64,000 nucleotides of DNA, from positions 85,121 through 149,120 of the forward strand of contig JAFZKN010000015.1 in the NCBI GenBank assembly GCA_017553635.1, written 5' to 3'. Under the pieces are notes generated by a model that had not been told where the DNA came from, ran no database searches, and saw only the letters and a program-made list of their open reading frames with translations. Every line of letters starts with the position of its first letter. Position 1 is the first letter of the stretch. Position numbers and translations under genes: made by a program. Source of the DNA: Treponema sp. (GTDB taxonomy: Bacteria > Spirochaetota > Spirochaetia > Treponematales > Treponemataceae). This document shows positions 47,752 through 57,429 of the stretch, in pieces.

Positions 47752-48797
47752 TACTCTTCCTCCTGGAGATCATTATTTTCAAAACAGTCAATTGCTTTTA
47801 TTACCATATCAGTCAAAGACTTCCTTTCTGTTTTTACTAACGCAGCCTGATGTTCAGACGGCGGATAAAGCTGTGAGTCAATTGAATCATGTGCATAACG
47901 TATATAGTCTGTTCTTACAAACATTGCAACAAGATCTTCTATTGAAAATGCAATACTTGACGGAATATCTCCAAAGCATATTTTTTCAAACGTCTGTCTG
48001 ATTCTACTTGATGATACAGCACTAAACCTCTGATCAAATCTAAAATCAAGATATTTTCTCGTTACATTCTGCAGAATTGAACAGAATTCGATATCAGAAA
48101 GTTTTGTGTTTTTATAAAGCTTTTTAATTTTCTTAAGAGTTTCTTCTGCATTCTTTTTAAATGCTCTTCTTCTTAAATATTCATTCCACTTGCGTTTAAT
48201 AGTCTGGAACTTCAAAAGAAATCTAAAGAATAAAATCAAAAATACAATGCCTGCAACTACCATTAAAAAAATAACATAAGTTGTTCCAGGAATTATAATC
48301 GGTGGAACAGGCGGCATCATCTGATGATTGTTTGTTTTTTCGACAATTGATTTTATCTGAATAGGATAAAGCGAAATGAAAAATTCAGGCTGAAGAACTT
48401 CCTGGACATTCTCATCACCTTCTGTCTTAACACTTTCTGTACTTATTCCGACAGCCTTGTTAAGATCAAATGAAGGGAAAGTAATGTTTCCCACTTTCCA
48501 TGGAATAATTACAAAACGGACAGTATATTCCATTTCATTTCTATATAGTTCACCGGTAACGACACTAAAATTATCTTCCAATCCTACAAAAGGATTTAAA
48601 AGTTCTTTCTTTTCAAGATTTTTTTCACCTGGAAAAAAATCAATTGCCGATCTGAATGTATAACGTATTTCTGCATGATCTCCGACATAAACATCAAGTG
48701 GAAGCAAAACCTGGCTTGCACCCTCAGAATCCTGAGCTGCAATATTAAAGGCAAAAACAGAAATGAAAGCCACAAAGGTTAAGAAAAGTTTTTTCAT
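47751..48797 (-). CDS. Bat operon membrane protein with exported N-terminus (DUF4381-like)
   Basis: 348 residues. Signal peptide (FVAFISVFAFNIAAQ), a roughly 150-residue extracytoplasmic domain, a TM at about 178-202 (YVIFLMVVAGIVFLILFFRFLL) and a cytoplasmic helical tail (RAFKKNAEETLKKIKKLY; VTRKYLDFRFDQRFSAVSS). Position between DUF58 and BatA and this layout fit the unnamed membrane protein of MoxR-VWA operons. Overlaps the DUF58 stop by 4 bases. Confidence 0.8.
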   Translation of the reverse strand: MKKLFLTFVAFISVFAFNIAAQDSEGASQVLLPLDVYVGDHAEIRYTFRSAIDFFPGEKNLEKKELLNPFVGLEDNFSVVTGELYRNEMEYTVRFVIIPWKVGNITFPSFDLNKAVGISTESVKTEGDENVQEVLQPEFFISLYPIQIKSIVEKTNNHQMMPPVPPIIIPGTTYVIFLMVVAGIVFLILFFRFLLKFQTIKRKWNEYLRRRAFKKNAEETLKKIKKLYKNTKLSDIEFCSILQNVTRKYLDFRFDQRFSAVSSSRIRQTFEKICFGDIPSSIAFSIEDLVAMFVRTDYIRYAHDSIDSQLYPPSEHQAALVKTERKSLTDMVIKAIDCFENNDLQEEE

Positions 48798-49687
48798 ACC
48801 TGTTCCCTCGTTGTAAAAAACGATGTTAATACTGCAAGCGGATCTTCCGTTGTCGAAATTTTAAGCGGATAGCCACCATGTTTAAGACAATTGTCTACCC
48901 ACCGCTGCTGTCGCATTCTTCCGTCTTCTCTCCAACTTGCACGGAACATGCGTGAATTAGTCGGAAGAAGTTTTTTAATTCCGTTTTCAGGATCTGTAAA
49001 TGGAATTGCACCCATCTCAGGAAGACTGTAGTCTGAAGGGTCTCCAATCCGTACACATACAACATCGTGACGACTTGCAAGATGAACAAGCGGATCTTCC
49101 CAACCTTTCATTCTAAAATCTGAAATTACAAAAACAAGAGATCTTTTCTTTAATATTTTCCCCGCACCGGTAAGTGCATTCGAAAGAACAGAACCTCTTT
49201 TATTGTTCTCAGGTTTTCTATCAAAGTGACTTAATAAAATCATAGTCTGGTTCTGACCATTTTTCGGAGAACATACAAATTCAATATCTCCGCTGAACAA
49301 AACCGCACCAACAGGATTTCCATTATTTTCTGCCGCAAAAGTTAACAGCGTAGAAATTTCCATCGCTGTCTGAAGCCGTGATTTTCCTTTTGAACCTGTC
49401 TGCATCGAAAGTGATCTGTCAATTACTAAAAATATCTGCAGTTCTCTTTCTTCTTCAAATATTTTTACATAAGGTTTACCACTTCGAGCAGTAACGTTCC
49501 AGTCGATGGAACGAACATCATCACCTCTTAAATATTCACGGACACCACTAAATTCAATTCCCTGTCCATGATACAAAGATTTAAATGAACCGTTTTGAAG
49601 AGAAGAAGCCAAAACCTTTGTCGTAATTCTCAACAAGGCTGCTTTTTGAATTAATGATTCTTTATTTCCTACTAATGATTCTGCCAT
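48794..49687 (-). CDS. DUF58 family protein
   Basis: 297 residues, soluble. Contains the DUF58 signature GVREYLRGDDVRSIDWNVTARSG split as GVREYLRGDD and IDWNVTARSG, followed by a VWA-like fold with LVIDRSLSMQTG (MIDAS) and RSLVFVISDFRM. Second gene of the moxR operon. In other bacteria such proteins act with the MoxR AAA+ ATPase as chaperones that load metals or cofactors onto partner proteins. Confidence 0.93.
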   Translation of the reverse strand: MAESLVGNKESLIQKAALLRITTKVLASSLQNGSFKSLYHGQGIEFSGVREYLRGDDVRSIDWNVTARSGKPYVKIFEEERELQIFLVIDRSLSMQTGSKGKSRLQTAMEISTLLTFAAENNGNPVGAVLFSGDIEFVCSPKNGQNQTMILLSHFDRKPENNKRGSVLSNALTGAGKILKKRSLVFVISDFRMKGWEDPLVHLASRHDVVCVRIGDPSDYSLPEMGAIPFTDPENGIKKLLPTNSRMFRASWREDGRMRQQRWVDNCLKHGGYPLKISTTEDPLAVLTSFFTTREQV

Positions 49688-49717
49688 AGTCTGCTTTCTT
49701 TCAACACTTTTTACTTT

Positions 49718-50743
49718 TTATGGAAGCGGCATAAAATCAAGAATCTTTGCAATGATGTCATCAGCTGTAACACCTGATGCACTTGCTTCATAGGAAAGAA
49801 TAAGTCTGTGACGAAGAACAGACGGAGCAACAGCCTTGATATCTTCCGGTAATACAAAACTTCTTCCCTGGAAAAGTGCATTAACTTTTGCACAGTTAAG
49901 AAGTGCAATTCCTGCACGAGGAGATGCACCATATGTGATGTATCTTGTAATATCATCACCAGCTTTTGTAAAACTGACAGGACTCTTAAGTTCTGCTGCA
50001 CTTTTTTCTATTGGACGAGTTACATTTACAATTGAAACAATGTATTCGATGATTTTTTCATCGCATACAATTTTATCAAGAAGTACTCTGCATTTATTTA
50101 AAGAACGTTCATCAAAAACCTGATTAACTTTTACCTGATCTGCATAACCACATGTCTTAACAATTTCTACTTCTTCTTTCGGTGTCGGATACGGAACGAC
50201 AATCTTCATAAGAAAACGGTCAAGTTCTGCTTCTGGAAGATTATATGTTCCTTCCTGTTCAATCGGGTTCTGCGTTGCAAGAACAAAAAATGGTTCTGGA
50301 AGTTTATAAGAGTTTTCCCCGATTGTAACCTGACGCTCTGCCATTGCTTCGAGTAATGCAGACTGAACTTTTGCAGGCGCTCTGTTAATTTCATCTGCAA
50401 AAACAACATTCGTAAACACAGGCCCTTTCCTTACACTGAACTTTCCGCTTGACTGCTCATAAATCAAAGTACCAGTAAGATCTGCCGGCAAAAGATCCGG
50501 GGTAAACTGAATTCTTTTAAAGTCCAGTCCTGAAATTTCAGCAAAAGTTCTCACAGCGAGAGTCTTTGCAAGTCCTGGAACACCTTCAAGAAGAACATGT
50601 CCACCAGCTACCAGAGCTGTTAAAATTCCATCTATAACCTGTGTCTGTCCTACAAGTCGTTTTGCAGCTTCTTCCCTGCAGCGGTCAGCAAGAGCACGGC
50701 ACTCATTTAAGTCTTCTTCTGTAATGTTGTTAAACTTTTCCAT
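49718..50743 (-). CDS. MoxR-family AAA+ ATPase
   Basis: 341 residues from ATG at 50743 (MEKFNNITEEDL); AGGAGG lies 13 bases upstream, longer than usual. Upstream in-frame codons would put the start in the divergent promoter region. Walker A-like region ALVAGGHVLLEGVPGLAKT, Walker B VFADEINRAP, sensor FFVLATQNPIEQEG, and lid motif PSVLRHRLILSYEA are MoxR hallmarks. First gene of the Bat operon (moxR-DUF58-membrane protein-batA-batB/C-batD-smr), all nearly overlapping, so one transcript. Confidence 0.93.
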   Translation of the reverse strand: MEKFNNITEEDLNECRALADRCREEAAKRLVGQTQVIDGILTALVAGGHVLLEGVPGLAKTLAVRTFAEISGLDFKRIQFTPDLLPADLTGTLIYEQSSGKFSVRKGPVFTNVVFADEINRAPAKVQSALLEAMAERQVTIGENSYKLPEPFFVLATQNPIEQEGTYNLPEAELDRFLMKIVVPYPTPKEEVEIVKTCGYADQVKVNQVFDERSLNKCRVLLDKIVCDEKIIEYIVSIVNVTRPIEKSAAELKSPVSFTKAGDDITRYITYGASPRAGIALLNCAKVNALFQGRSFVLPEDIKAVAPSVLRHRLILSYEASASGVTADDIIAKILDFMPLP

Positions 50744-50782
50744 ATCGGATTTTTTACCTCCTGACTTTCTGTTGTTTTTTGA

Positions 50783-50811
50783 TTGCAACAGTCTGCCATT
50801 TTTTGTATAAT
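50783..50811 (+). promoter_or_regulatory. Promoter of the aminotransferase gene, leaderless arrangement
   Basis: TTGCAA (50783-50788), 17-base spacer, TATAAT (50806-50811). ATG at 50822 is only 10 bases beyond the -10, with no Shine-Dalgarno, implying a 0-4-base leader. Confidence 0.7.
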
Positions 50812-50821
50812 TCACTTTATC

Positions 50822-52108
50822 ATGTTAAACCCTTTAGCACAAGAATTAAACGATGTTTTATCTGGTTCTATTGCACCAGAACTCTTTTCCGACCTCGGAA
50901 AACGTATTTTTTTCCCAAACGGAATCATTGCCCAGAGCGGAGAGGCTAAAAAACTGGGGAAAACCGCTAACGGAACTATAGGCATGACCGTAATACAGGG
51001 CCATCCTGTTACTCTCGAAGTTATAAAAAAACAGGCTCCAGGCCTTTCTGATGCCGAACTTGTAGCTTATGCTCCGACTGCAGGAAACGTAGAATTAAGG
51101 GAAATATGGAAAGAAAAGCTCATTAAAAAGAATCCTTCCCTTAAAAACAAGAAATTTTCACTTCCTGTACTTGTTCCGGGCCTTACAGCAGGAATTTCTT
51201 ACATTGCCGATTTATTTTTAAACGAAGAAGATACTCTTATTGCTGCAGATCCATCATGGGATAACTATTCACTTATCTGTGAAACAAGACGAGGGGCAAC
51301 TCTCCGCATGTTCAAGCTGTTCAATGAAAATGGATTTAATATGGAAGAATTTGAAAAAACAATTAATGAAGAAGCAGAAAAAGGCTTTATTCATGTAATT
51401 CTCAATTTTCCTCAAAATCCATCCGGTTACAGTCCGACAGTTGAAGAAGCAGAAAAAATCTGTTCCATCTTAAAGGCACAGGCAGAAAAAGGAACAAAGA
51501 TTCTCGCAATAAGTGATGATGCATACTTTGGACTTAATTACGAAGACAACATAAATCCGGAATCTCTCTTTGCAAAAACAGCAGATCTTCATAAAAATAT
51601 TCTCGCAGTAAAAATTGACGGTCCTACAAAAGAAGACTTTGTCTGGGGTTTTAGAAGCGGATTTTTAACATTTGCAAATCCACAGATGACAGAAGAACAG
51701 TACACAGCGCTTATCACAAAGCTCATGGGTATAATCCGTTCATCTGTTTCATGTTCTTCTACTCCGGGTCAGAGCATGCTCCTAAAGGCAATTAAAGATC
51801 CTGCAATTGATGAACAGAAACTTGAATTAAGAAAAGTTCTCGAAGAGAGATATAGAATTGTAAGGGATTTTGTAAACACACATAAATGTTCAATTTTGAC
51901 CGCACTTCCTTTTAACTCAGGATACTTTATGAGTTTTAATGTTAAGGACAACAAATCAGAAGAACTCAGAGTAAAACTATTAAACAAATACGGTATCGGA
52001 ACTGTTTCTATCGACTCAAAGACACTCCGCGTTGCTTTCAGCAGCATCGAAAAAGATAAACTTGTGTCGGTTTACGAGACGATTTATAAAGCAGCAGAGG
52101 AATTATGA
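50822..52108 (+). CDS. PLP-dependent class I/II aminotransferase
   Basis: 428 residues from ATG at 50822; an earlier in-frame ATG (50783) would overlap the promoter. Fold type I enzyme: YAPTAGNVELREIW, LVPGLTAGISYIADLFL (cofactor phosphate/stacking region), DPSWDNYSLICE, LNFPQNPSGYSPT (Asn of the NPxG motif), SDDAYFGL (Asp binding the pyridine N), and KIDGPTKEDFVWGFR with the Schiff-base Lys in TKE. It differs from AspC and HisC subfamilies; probable amino acid-2-oxoacid transaminase of unknown specificity. Overlaps the next gene by ATGA, so translation is coupled. Confidence 0.9.
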   Translation: MLNPLAQELNDVLSGSIAPELFSDLGKRIFFPNGIIAQSGEAKKLGKTANGTIGMTVIQGHPVTLEVIKKQAPGLSDAELVAYAPTAGNVELREIWKEKLIKKNPSLKNKKFSLPVLVPGLTAGISYIADLFLNEEDTLIAADPSWDNYSLICETRRGATLRMFKLFNENGFNMEEFEKTINEEAEKGFIHVILNFPQNPSGYSPTVEEAEKICSILKAQAEKGTKILAISDDAYFGLNYEDNINPESLFAKTADLHKNILAVKIDGPTKEDFVWGFRSGFLTFANPQMTEEQYTALITKLMGIIRSSVSCSSTPGQSMLLKAIKDPAIDEQKLELRKVLEERYRIVRDFVNTHKCSILTALPFNSGYFMSFNVKDNKSEELRVKLLNKYGIGTVSIDSKTLRVAFSSIEKDKLVSVYETIYKAAEEL

Positions 52109-53364
52109 AAAAAAACATCTGTCTAAAATCTTTCTTAATCGCATTGTGCATTTTATTTATACAAAGCTGCTCAAAGCAAAGGGAAGAAGTTCTTATTTTA
52201 TGGACAGATAATATTGAATTTGCTTCATATGCTGAGCTTTTCAATGCTTCGCAGAATTCTGTAAAAGTTGCAGTAGTTTATAAAGCTGAAACTCTTGATC
52301 ATCTTCCTGTAGAAAAAGGCGGTACAAATCCAGATTTAATCGCTGCCGGATACCTTACCCCTGGAATTGCAAAGCATTATTTTTCTCCACTCAACGGAAT
52401 CTTTTCTGACCGTTTTACAAAGGAAGCTTTTTATCCGGGACTCCTTGAAGCAGGAAAAAAAGGGAACACTCAGTATCTTCTGCCGGTAAACTTTAATGCA
52501 GGTGCATTTGTTTTTGACGTAAACAATTCTGATTTGATAGAAGGAACCGGAACAATTAATTATGAACAGATAAAAAAAGCCTCAAAAGAGTTTAATGCAA
52601 AATCAGCAGATAATCTTTATACTAAAATGGCTTTTGCACCACAATGGAATCCTGATTTTCTTTATAAAGTTCTTGCCGCAGACGATGTAAAATTCAGTGC
52701 ACAGAAAAATGAAATTAAGTATAATATCCCGCTTGTTGAAAAAAACTGCGAGTTCTTAATCGATTGGACAAAAACAACAAATACTTCGTGCAACGACGAA
52801 AAAGACTTTGCATTTAAATATCTTTATACACCATATAACAAACAGGTTTTGCAGCAAAAATCACTTTTTGCATATACAACAAGCGACAGACTTCTTTCTC
52901 TTACAGAAGAACAGCTTGATAAAATTGACTTCTGCTGGTTCGAAAAAGACACAAATATTTTAACTGAAGAAAACAATACAATGATAGGCATTTACAAAAA
53001 ATCAAAATCAAAAAAAGCCTGTCAGATGTTTATTTCCTGGTTTATGACAGAAGAAGCCCAGAGCGCAATGCTCAAAAGAAAAATTGACATGAATCTTGAT
53101 TCCAACACTTTCGGGATTGCAAACGGATTTTCTTCTCTAATTTCTGTAAACGAACATATTTTCCCAGTTTATTACAAATGTCTCTTAGCAAAAGTTCCTG
53201 CAAGCTCTTCAATTACAGCCCCGGCACCATATCCGCCACAGTGGGTAGAAATTAAAAGAGATGTAATAATCCCTTATCTCAAACAGACACTCGAAGGCAA
53301 AACAGATTCATCCACCCTTTCAAAGATGTATAAAGACTGGGAAAATCAGAATAAAGAAGAATAA
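52105..53364 (+). CDS. Extracellular solute-binding lipoprotein (family 1-like)
   Basis: 419 residues. Signal peptide with lipobox IQSC at about residue 22 (ALCILFIQSCSKQ). Type II periplasmic-binding fold features: VLILWTDNIEFASYAELFNA, PDLIAAGYLTPGIAKHY, YLLPVNFNAGAFVFDVNN, and a late ACQMFISWFMTEEAQ helix. This is the pattern of sugar or glycerol-phosphate binding proteins of ABC importers, but no permease gene is adjacent. Its ATG overlaps the aminotransferase stop, an unusual pairing, which might mean an amino-acid-related ligand. Confidence 0.82.
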   Translation: MKKNICLKSFLIALCILFIQSCSKQREEVLILWTDNIEFASYAELFNASQNSVKVAVVYKAETLDHLPVEKGGTNPDLIAAGYLTPGIAKHYFSPLNGIFSDRFTKEAFYPGLLEAGKKGNTQYLLPVNFNAGAFVFDVNNSDLIEGTGTINYEQIKKASKEFNAKSADNLYTKMAFAPQWNPDFLYKVLAADDVKFSAQKNEIKYNIPLVEKNCEFLIDWTKTTNTSCNDEKDFAFKYLYTPYNKQVLQQKSLFAYTTSDRLLSLTEEQLDKIDFCWFEKDTNILTEENNTMIGIYKKSKSKKACQMFISWFMTEEAQSAMLKRKIDMNLDSNTFGIANGFSSLISVNEHIFPVYYKCLLAKVPASSSITAPAPYPPQWVEIKRDVIIPYLKQTLEGKTDSSTLSKMYKDWENQNKEE

Positions 53365-53365
53365 T

Positions 53366-54103
53366 TTATTCCTTAAAAAATGCTTTCATAGTAAGTCTAT
53401 CATAAAACTTAAACTCACTCTTAGCATAGGCATCAAAAACGTTATAAAAATCCTGATTACACTCTATCGAAAAAGTAAATCCGGTTTCTGAATTATATAC
53501 AGAAAGACGGACATCAACATTATATTCAGGATACTCTTTTTTTATAAAACTTATAATTTCTTTTTCAATCTTTGATGATTTTGAAAAATTATCGTCAGCA
53601 ATAAAGATGTAAAAATATCCATCAAATTCCTGCCAGCGTTCATATTCAACAAGAATTATTTTTGGATTTTTTAAAACACCTGCATAGGTTTCGTTTGCTT
53701 CTTCAACTGTCTTGAACGAATAACTCTTAAGCTTTACTTTTTTAAAGCGTGACTGAATTTTTTCGAATTTACCTGTACTGAAAGCATAAGTTCCTTTATC
53801 TGTAGTAATTTCACCGGCTTCAAGATTTATAAGAACACTTGATAAAACTTCCCCGTTTTGAATCAGATATCCGTTATAATCATAAGTTTCTTTATTATAA
53901 AATGAAGGAATATAGAACTTCCAGTCCTTTGCAATTTCTTTTATAAGTTCAACGTCATCAGTAAAATAATTCTCATCGTTATAATTTGCATTTGTAAAGA
54001 CAAGCATAAGTCCGTCTGTCTTTAAAGGCACTCTGAACGGACTGTCTGCAAAAGCTGAGGCACACGATAGAAAAATAAACAGAATAAAAATTTTCTTCAA
54101 CAA
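53366..54103 (-). CDS. Secreted hypothetical protein, 245 residues
   Basis: Signal peptide MLKKIFILFIFLSCASAFA, with cleavage after SAFA more likely than lipidation at the Cys. Mature part is strand-rich (GLMLVFTNANYNDENYFTD; YSFKTVEEANETYAG; IILVEYERWQEFDGYFYIFIAD). Convergent with the lipoprotein gene, one base between stops. No recognised family. Confidence 0.75.
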   Translation of the reverse strand: MLKKIFILFIFLSCASAFADSPFRVPLKTDGLMLVFTNANYNDENYFTDDVELIKEIAKDWKFYIPSFYNKETYDYNGYLIQNGEVLSSVLINLEAGEITTDKGTYAFSTGKFEKIQSRFKKVKLKSYSFKTVEEANETYAGVLKNPKIILVEYERWQEFDGYFYIFIADDNFSKSSKIEKEIISFIKKEYPEYNVDVRLSVYNSETGFTFSIECNQDFYNVFDAYAKSEFKFYDRLTMKAFFKE

Positions 54104-54142
54104 TTAAACCTCACGGTATTGTCTGGTTTCTATACAGGCGGT

Positions 54143-54181
54143 CAAGTCACGCTCCGCTTAAAGGCTTCGCTTAAAGACTTG
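54143..54181. repeat. Short hairpin with internal direct repeat
   Basis: CAAGTC (54143-54148) pairs with GACTTG (54176-54181); inside, CGCTTAAAG occurs twice. GC-rich relative to surroundings; possibly a decayed copy of the palindromic elements found elsewhere in the window. Confidence 0.4.
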
Positions 54182-54213
54182 ATTTACCCTTTTCACGGAC
54201 GGTTTAAAACTAT

Positions 54214-56445
54214 CTATCCGCGATAAAAATTAATGAGACAGCCGGAAAGAATAATCTTTCTTTCGTCGTCCGTTAAATCGCCTACTGAAAGTTCAAACTC
54301 GTTAACCGTTCCGTTCTTCTTTACTGCATAAGCCTTAATTGAAGGAAGCTTATCCTGAATCATCTTTTTTACACCAGGAAGGAATACATAATCATCATTT
54401 GCAAAAGGAAGGTTTTTATCACCGTCCCTGTAAATGAATGGCAGCATTCCCCAGTTAATGAGATTTGAACGGTAGCGTTTTGTAGCATATTCATTTGCAA
54501 TGTTTGCACTTGCACCCAGAACTCTCTGGCAGCTTGCAGCCTGTTCACGTGCCGAACCGTCTCCAGGTTTTACGGCAAAGATAGTTGAACCGGTCTGTGC
54601 ATTAGAAGCAGCTTTTCCAAGAGCAGCATCCTTTTTAGTAAGAGCATCGACTGCAGCTTTTATTTCTGACTTTACTTCCTCTGTCAAATCACGCACAGCC
54701 TTTGCCCGACCTACATAAGCAGGATCCTTTCGGCTTAAAGTAAATTCTGCAAGTCCGAGTGGATTTGAGCGGAATGAAGAAGTTTCACCAGACGGAATAA
54801 GTTCATCAGTTGTAGTTACAGGATCATGAATTTCGCTTACGATTTTAACAAGGAGATCATCTCCGAGCGCCTTCTGTTCCGGCCAGTCCTTGATGTTAGG
54901 ACCAAACTGAATTTCAACTTCAGGATGTGCAATTCCTTTTGAATCATAAACGCGCTTTTCGTAAATTCCCTTATCAAAGAAATATTTTTTACCGCTGAAT
55001 TCTGTGTCATATTCTGTTGCTGCTGTAAGGAAGCCTTTGTTTGCTGCTGTTGCTGCAATTGAACGTGCATCCATAAGTGCAACTGATGCAAGCTGTCCGT
55101 TCTGGATTTTAGAACCCTCGCGGTTAGGAAAGTTTCTTGTCGAGTGGCGGATAGAGAATGCTCCGTTTGCAGGAGTGTCGCCTGCTCCAAAACAAGGTCC
55201 GCAGAATGCAGTCTTGATTATTGCACCTGCATCAACTAAAGCACTGAATGCTCCGTTTTTCATAAGCTCCTGATAAACAGGCATAGAAGCAGGATAAACA
55301 TTTAAAAGGAATTTTCCGTTTCCAGTATCCTTTCCTTTAAGAATGTCTGCTGCAGCACAGATGTTTTCAAAGCCGCCGCCTGCGCATCCTGCAATTACAC
55401 CCTGATCAACATAAAGCTTTCCGCCGGTTACTTTATTTTTAAGTGTAAAGTTTACTTTATCACCAAAAGAAACTTTTGCACGCTTTTCTGTTTCATCAAG
55501 AATGTCCATTAAGTTTTTATTAACTTCATCGATTGTATATGCGCAGCTTGGATGGAACGGAAGGGCAATCATCGGTCTTATTTCTCCAAGATCAATTTCG
55601 ATTGCACCGTCATAGAAAGCTCCTTCTCCAGGATTTAATTCTTTATATGCATCAGGTCTTCCGTGAATCTCATACCATTCTCTTGTATTTTCATCTGTTT
55701 TCCAGATTGAAGAAAGACATGTCGTTTCTGTTGTCATAACATCAATTCCGATTCTAAAATCTGAACTTAAATTTTTAACGCCAGGTCCTACAAATTCCAT
55801 TACCTTATTTTTAACATAACCGTTGTCAAAAACTGCCTTGATGATTGCAAGGGCTACGTCCTGAGGTCCAACGCCAGGCACAGGAGAGCCTGTAAGGTAA
55901 ACTGCAACTACTCCAGGATATGCAACATCATAAGTTTTATTTAAAAGCTGTTTTGCAAGTTCTCCACCGCCTTCACCGATTGCCATTGTTCCAAGGGCAC
56001 CGTAACGAGTATGGCTGTCAGAGCCTAAAATCATGTCACCGCATGCACTTAACATTTCGCGTGCAAACTGATGAATTACAGCCTGATGTGGCGGTACATA
56101 AATTCCGCCGTATTTCTGTGCACATGTCAAACCGAACATGTGATCGTCTTCGTTGATTGTTCCGCCTACTGCACAAAGTGAGTTGTGGCAGTTTGTAAGG
56201 ACATAAGGAATCGGAAACTTTTCAAGTCCAGATGCTCTTGCTGTCTGGATGATTCCGACATAAGTAATATCATGAGAAGTAATTTTATCAAATTTTATCT
56301 TAAGCTTTTTTTCATCACCGCTTGTATTATGCTTCTGAAGAATTGAATAAGCCATTGTCTTTTTGCGGCCTTCTTCTTCTCCTGTCTGGCATGCTGGTTC
56401 GAGTTTTCCGTTTACAAGGTAAGCACCTTTTTCCCAAAGTTTCAT
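54214..56445 (-). CDS. Aconitase-family hydratase (YbhJ-like)
   Basis: 743 residues. Aconitase superfamily dehydratase with a [4Fe-4S] cluster: DSHTRYGALGTMAIGEGGGE, the first cluster Cys in VIAGCAGGG, the CxxC pair in FCGPCFGAGD, and RNFPNREGS. The swivel domain has GDGSAREQAASCQRVLGA, where the usual REH is REQ, and NLINWGMLPF. It is shorter than AcnA (about 890) and closest in size and motifs to the uncharacterised E. coli YbhJ type. May hydrate citrate/isocitrate or another hydroxyacid. Stands alone; no other TCA gene is near, so the pathway is unclear. Confidence 0.82.
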   Translation of the reverse strand: MKLWEKGAYLVNGKLEPACQTGEEEGRKKTMAYSILQKHNTSGDEKKLKIKFDKITSHDITYVGIIQTARASGLEKFPIPYVLTNCHNSLCAVGGTINEDDHMFGLTCAQKYGGIYVPPHQAVIHQFAREMLSACGDMILGSDSHTRYGALGTMAIGEGGGELAKQLLNKTYDVAYPGVVAVYLTGSPVPGVGPQDVALAIIKAVFDNGYVKNKVMEFVGPGVKNLSSDFRIGIDVMTTETTCLSSIWKTDENTREWYEIHGRPDAYKELNPGEGAFYDGAIEIDLGEIRPMIALPFHPSCAYTIDEVNKNLMDILDETEKRAKVSFGDKVNFTLKNKVTGGKLYVDQGVIAGCAGGGFENICAAADILKGKDTGNGKFLLNVYPASMPVYQELMKNGAFSALVDAGAIIKTAFCGPCFGAGDTPANGAFSIRHSTRNFPNREGSKIQNGQLASVALMDARSIAATAANKGFLTAATEYDTEFSGKKYFFDKGIYEKRVYDSKGIAHPEVEIQFGPNIKDWPEQKALGDDLLVKIVSEIHDPVTTTDELIPSGETSSFRSNPLGLAEFTLSRKDPAYVGRAKAVRDLTEEVKSEIKAAVDALTKKDAALGKAASNAQTGSTIFAVKPGDGSAREQAASCQRVLGASANIANEYATKRYRSNLINWGMLPFIYRDGDKNLPFANDDYVFLPGVKKMIQDKLPSIKAYAVKKNGTVNEFELSVGDLTDDERKIILSGCLINFYRG

Positions 56446-56521
56446 TAAAGTCCCCTACTGTTGTTAATCTTTATTACAGATTACCATAAATTCCACTTTG
56501 TAACAATAACAGAGTAAAGTC

Positions 56522-57412
56522 TTATTTTATGAAATTTGTCCTGGCTATGTCGATTATGACTTTCTGGATTATACTGAACGAAACAGGCGTGAGTGTCGTT
56601 TCTGTGTCATAACAGGTATGAAAATACCTCCATGTAAGAGGAATGCTTTCCCTGAGTTTGTATTCCGGTGCGATTTTATCCGGCACGTCTTCAAGCCGGC
56701 GGTTCATGACAGATTCTGCAAGGCCCGGGATTCTTGAAAGATTACTCATGTAATTTGAGACTTCATCACGTGGAAGCATTGTAATAGCACATGCTGCAAT
56801 TCCGTTTGCAAGAAAGCCTGCGTTATCACTAAAGGATGCAGGAACTTCTACAGGACTTGAAGAACTGTAAGACGAAAGGATTCCCCTTATCTGATTCTGG
56901 AGCATGGCGTAATTTCTTTTTAAAATCGGTTCAGCGTTAGAAGGAAGCTCAAGTGCGCACAAAACAGGAACATCACCGCGACCTACACAGTCAAAGACAA
57001 AAACTTCGCCGTCCATCGTTCCCAAGTCCTTAAACTTTTTTGCAAGCGCAAAGGCTCCCTGAGAGGTTACACCAAACCTTCCCTCTTCTTCTGCATCCGT
57101 AAAAATCATGCGTATGTTATAAATGCCGTGATTTTCTGTAAAATATTTTGCGGCATTAAGAAGCGCAAACACCCCTGAGCTGTTGTCATTTGCTCCGGGA
57201 CTTTTGTGTACTCTGTCATAATGAGCAACGAGAGTTTTGATTTTGTATTTTGAATCGTAGCAGTCTTTGGGAAGGTCAACGTAAATATGACTTCTGCCTT
57301 CAAGAACAACCGCAGTTGATTTTAATCCAAGGTCTAAAAGATATTTCTGGATAAATTCAGCTCGGTTACATTGCGGATCTAAAAATTCATGCAGTCCGGA
57401 AGGCAGATTCAT
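56522..57412 (-). CDS. M28-family zinc aminopeptidase-like protein
   Basis: 296 residues, no signal peptide. Zinc-ligand motifs of the M28 family are in order: VAHYDRV (His), GANDNSSG (bridging Asp), TDAEEEGRFG (catalytic Glu plus ligand), FDCVGRGD (Asp) and FHTCYDTE (final His). Likely cytoplasmic di- or aminopeptidase. It lies 17 bases after livF on the same strand and is probably the last gene of the liv operon, which fits peptide and amino-acid scavenging. Confidence 0.9.
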   Translation of the reverse strand: MNLPSGLHEFLDPQCNRAEFIQKYLLDLGLKSTAVVLEGRSHIYVDLPKDCYDSKYKIKTLVAHYDRVHKSPGANDNSSGVFALLNAAKYFTENHGIYNIRMIFTDAEEEGRFGVTSQGAFALAKKFKDLGTMDGEVFVFDCVGRGDVPVLCALELPSNAEPILKRNYAMLQNQIRGILSSYSSSSPVEVPASFSDNAGFLANGIAACAITMLPRDEVSNYMSNLSRIPGLAESVMNRRLEDVPDKIAPEYKLRESIPLTWRYFHTCYDTETTLTPVSFSIIQKVIIDIARTNFIK

Positions 57413-57429
57413 ATCTCTCCTTATTAATC

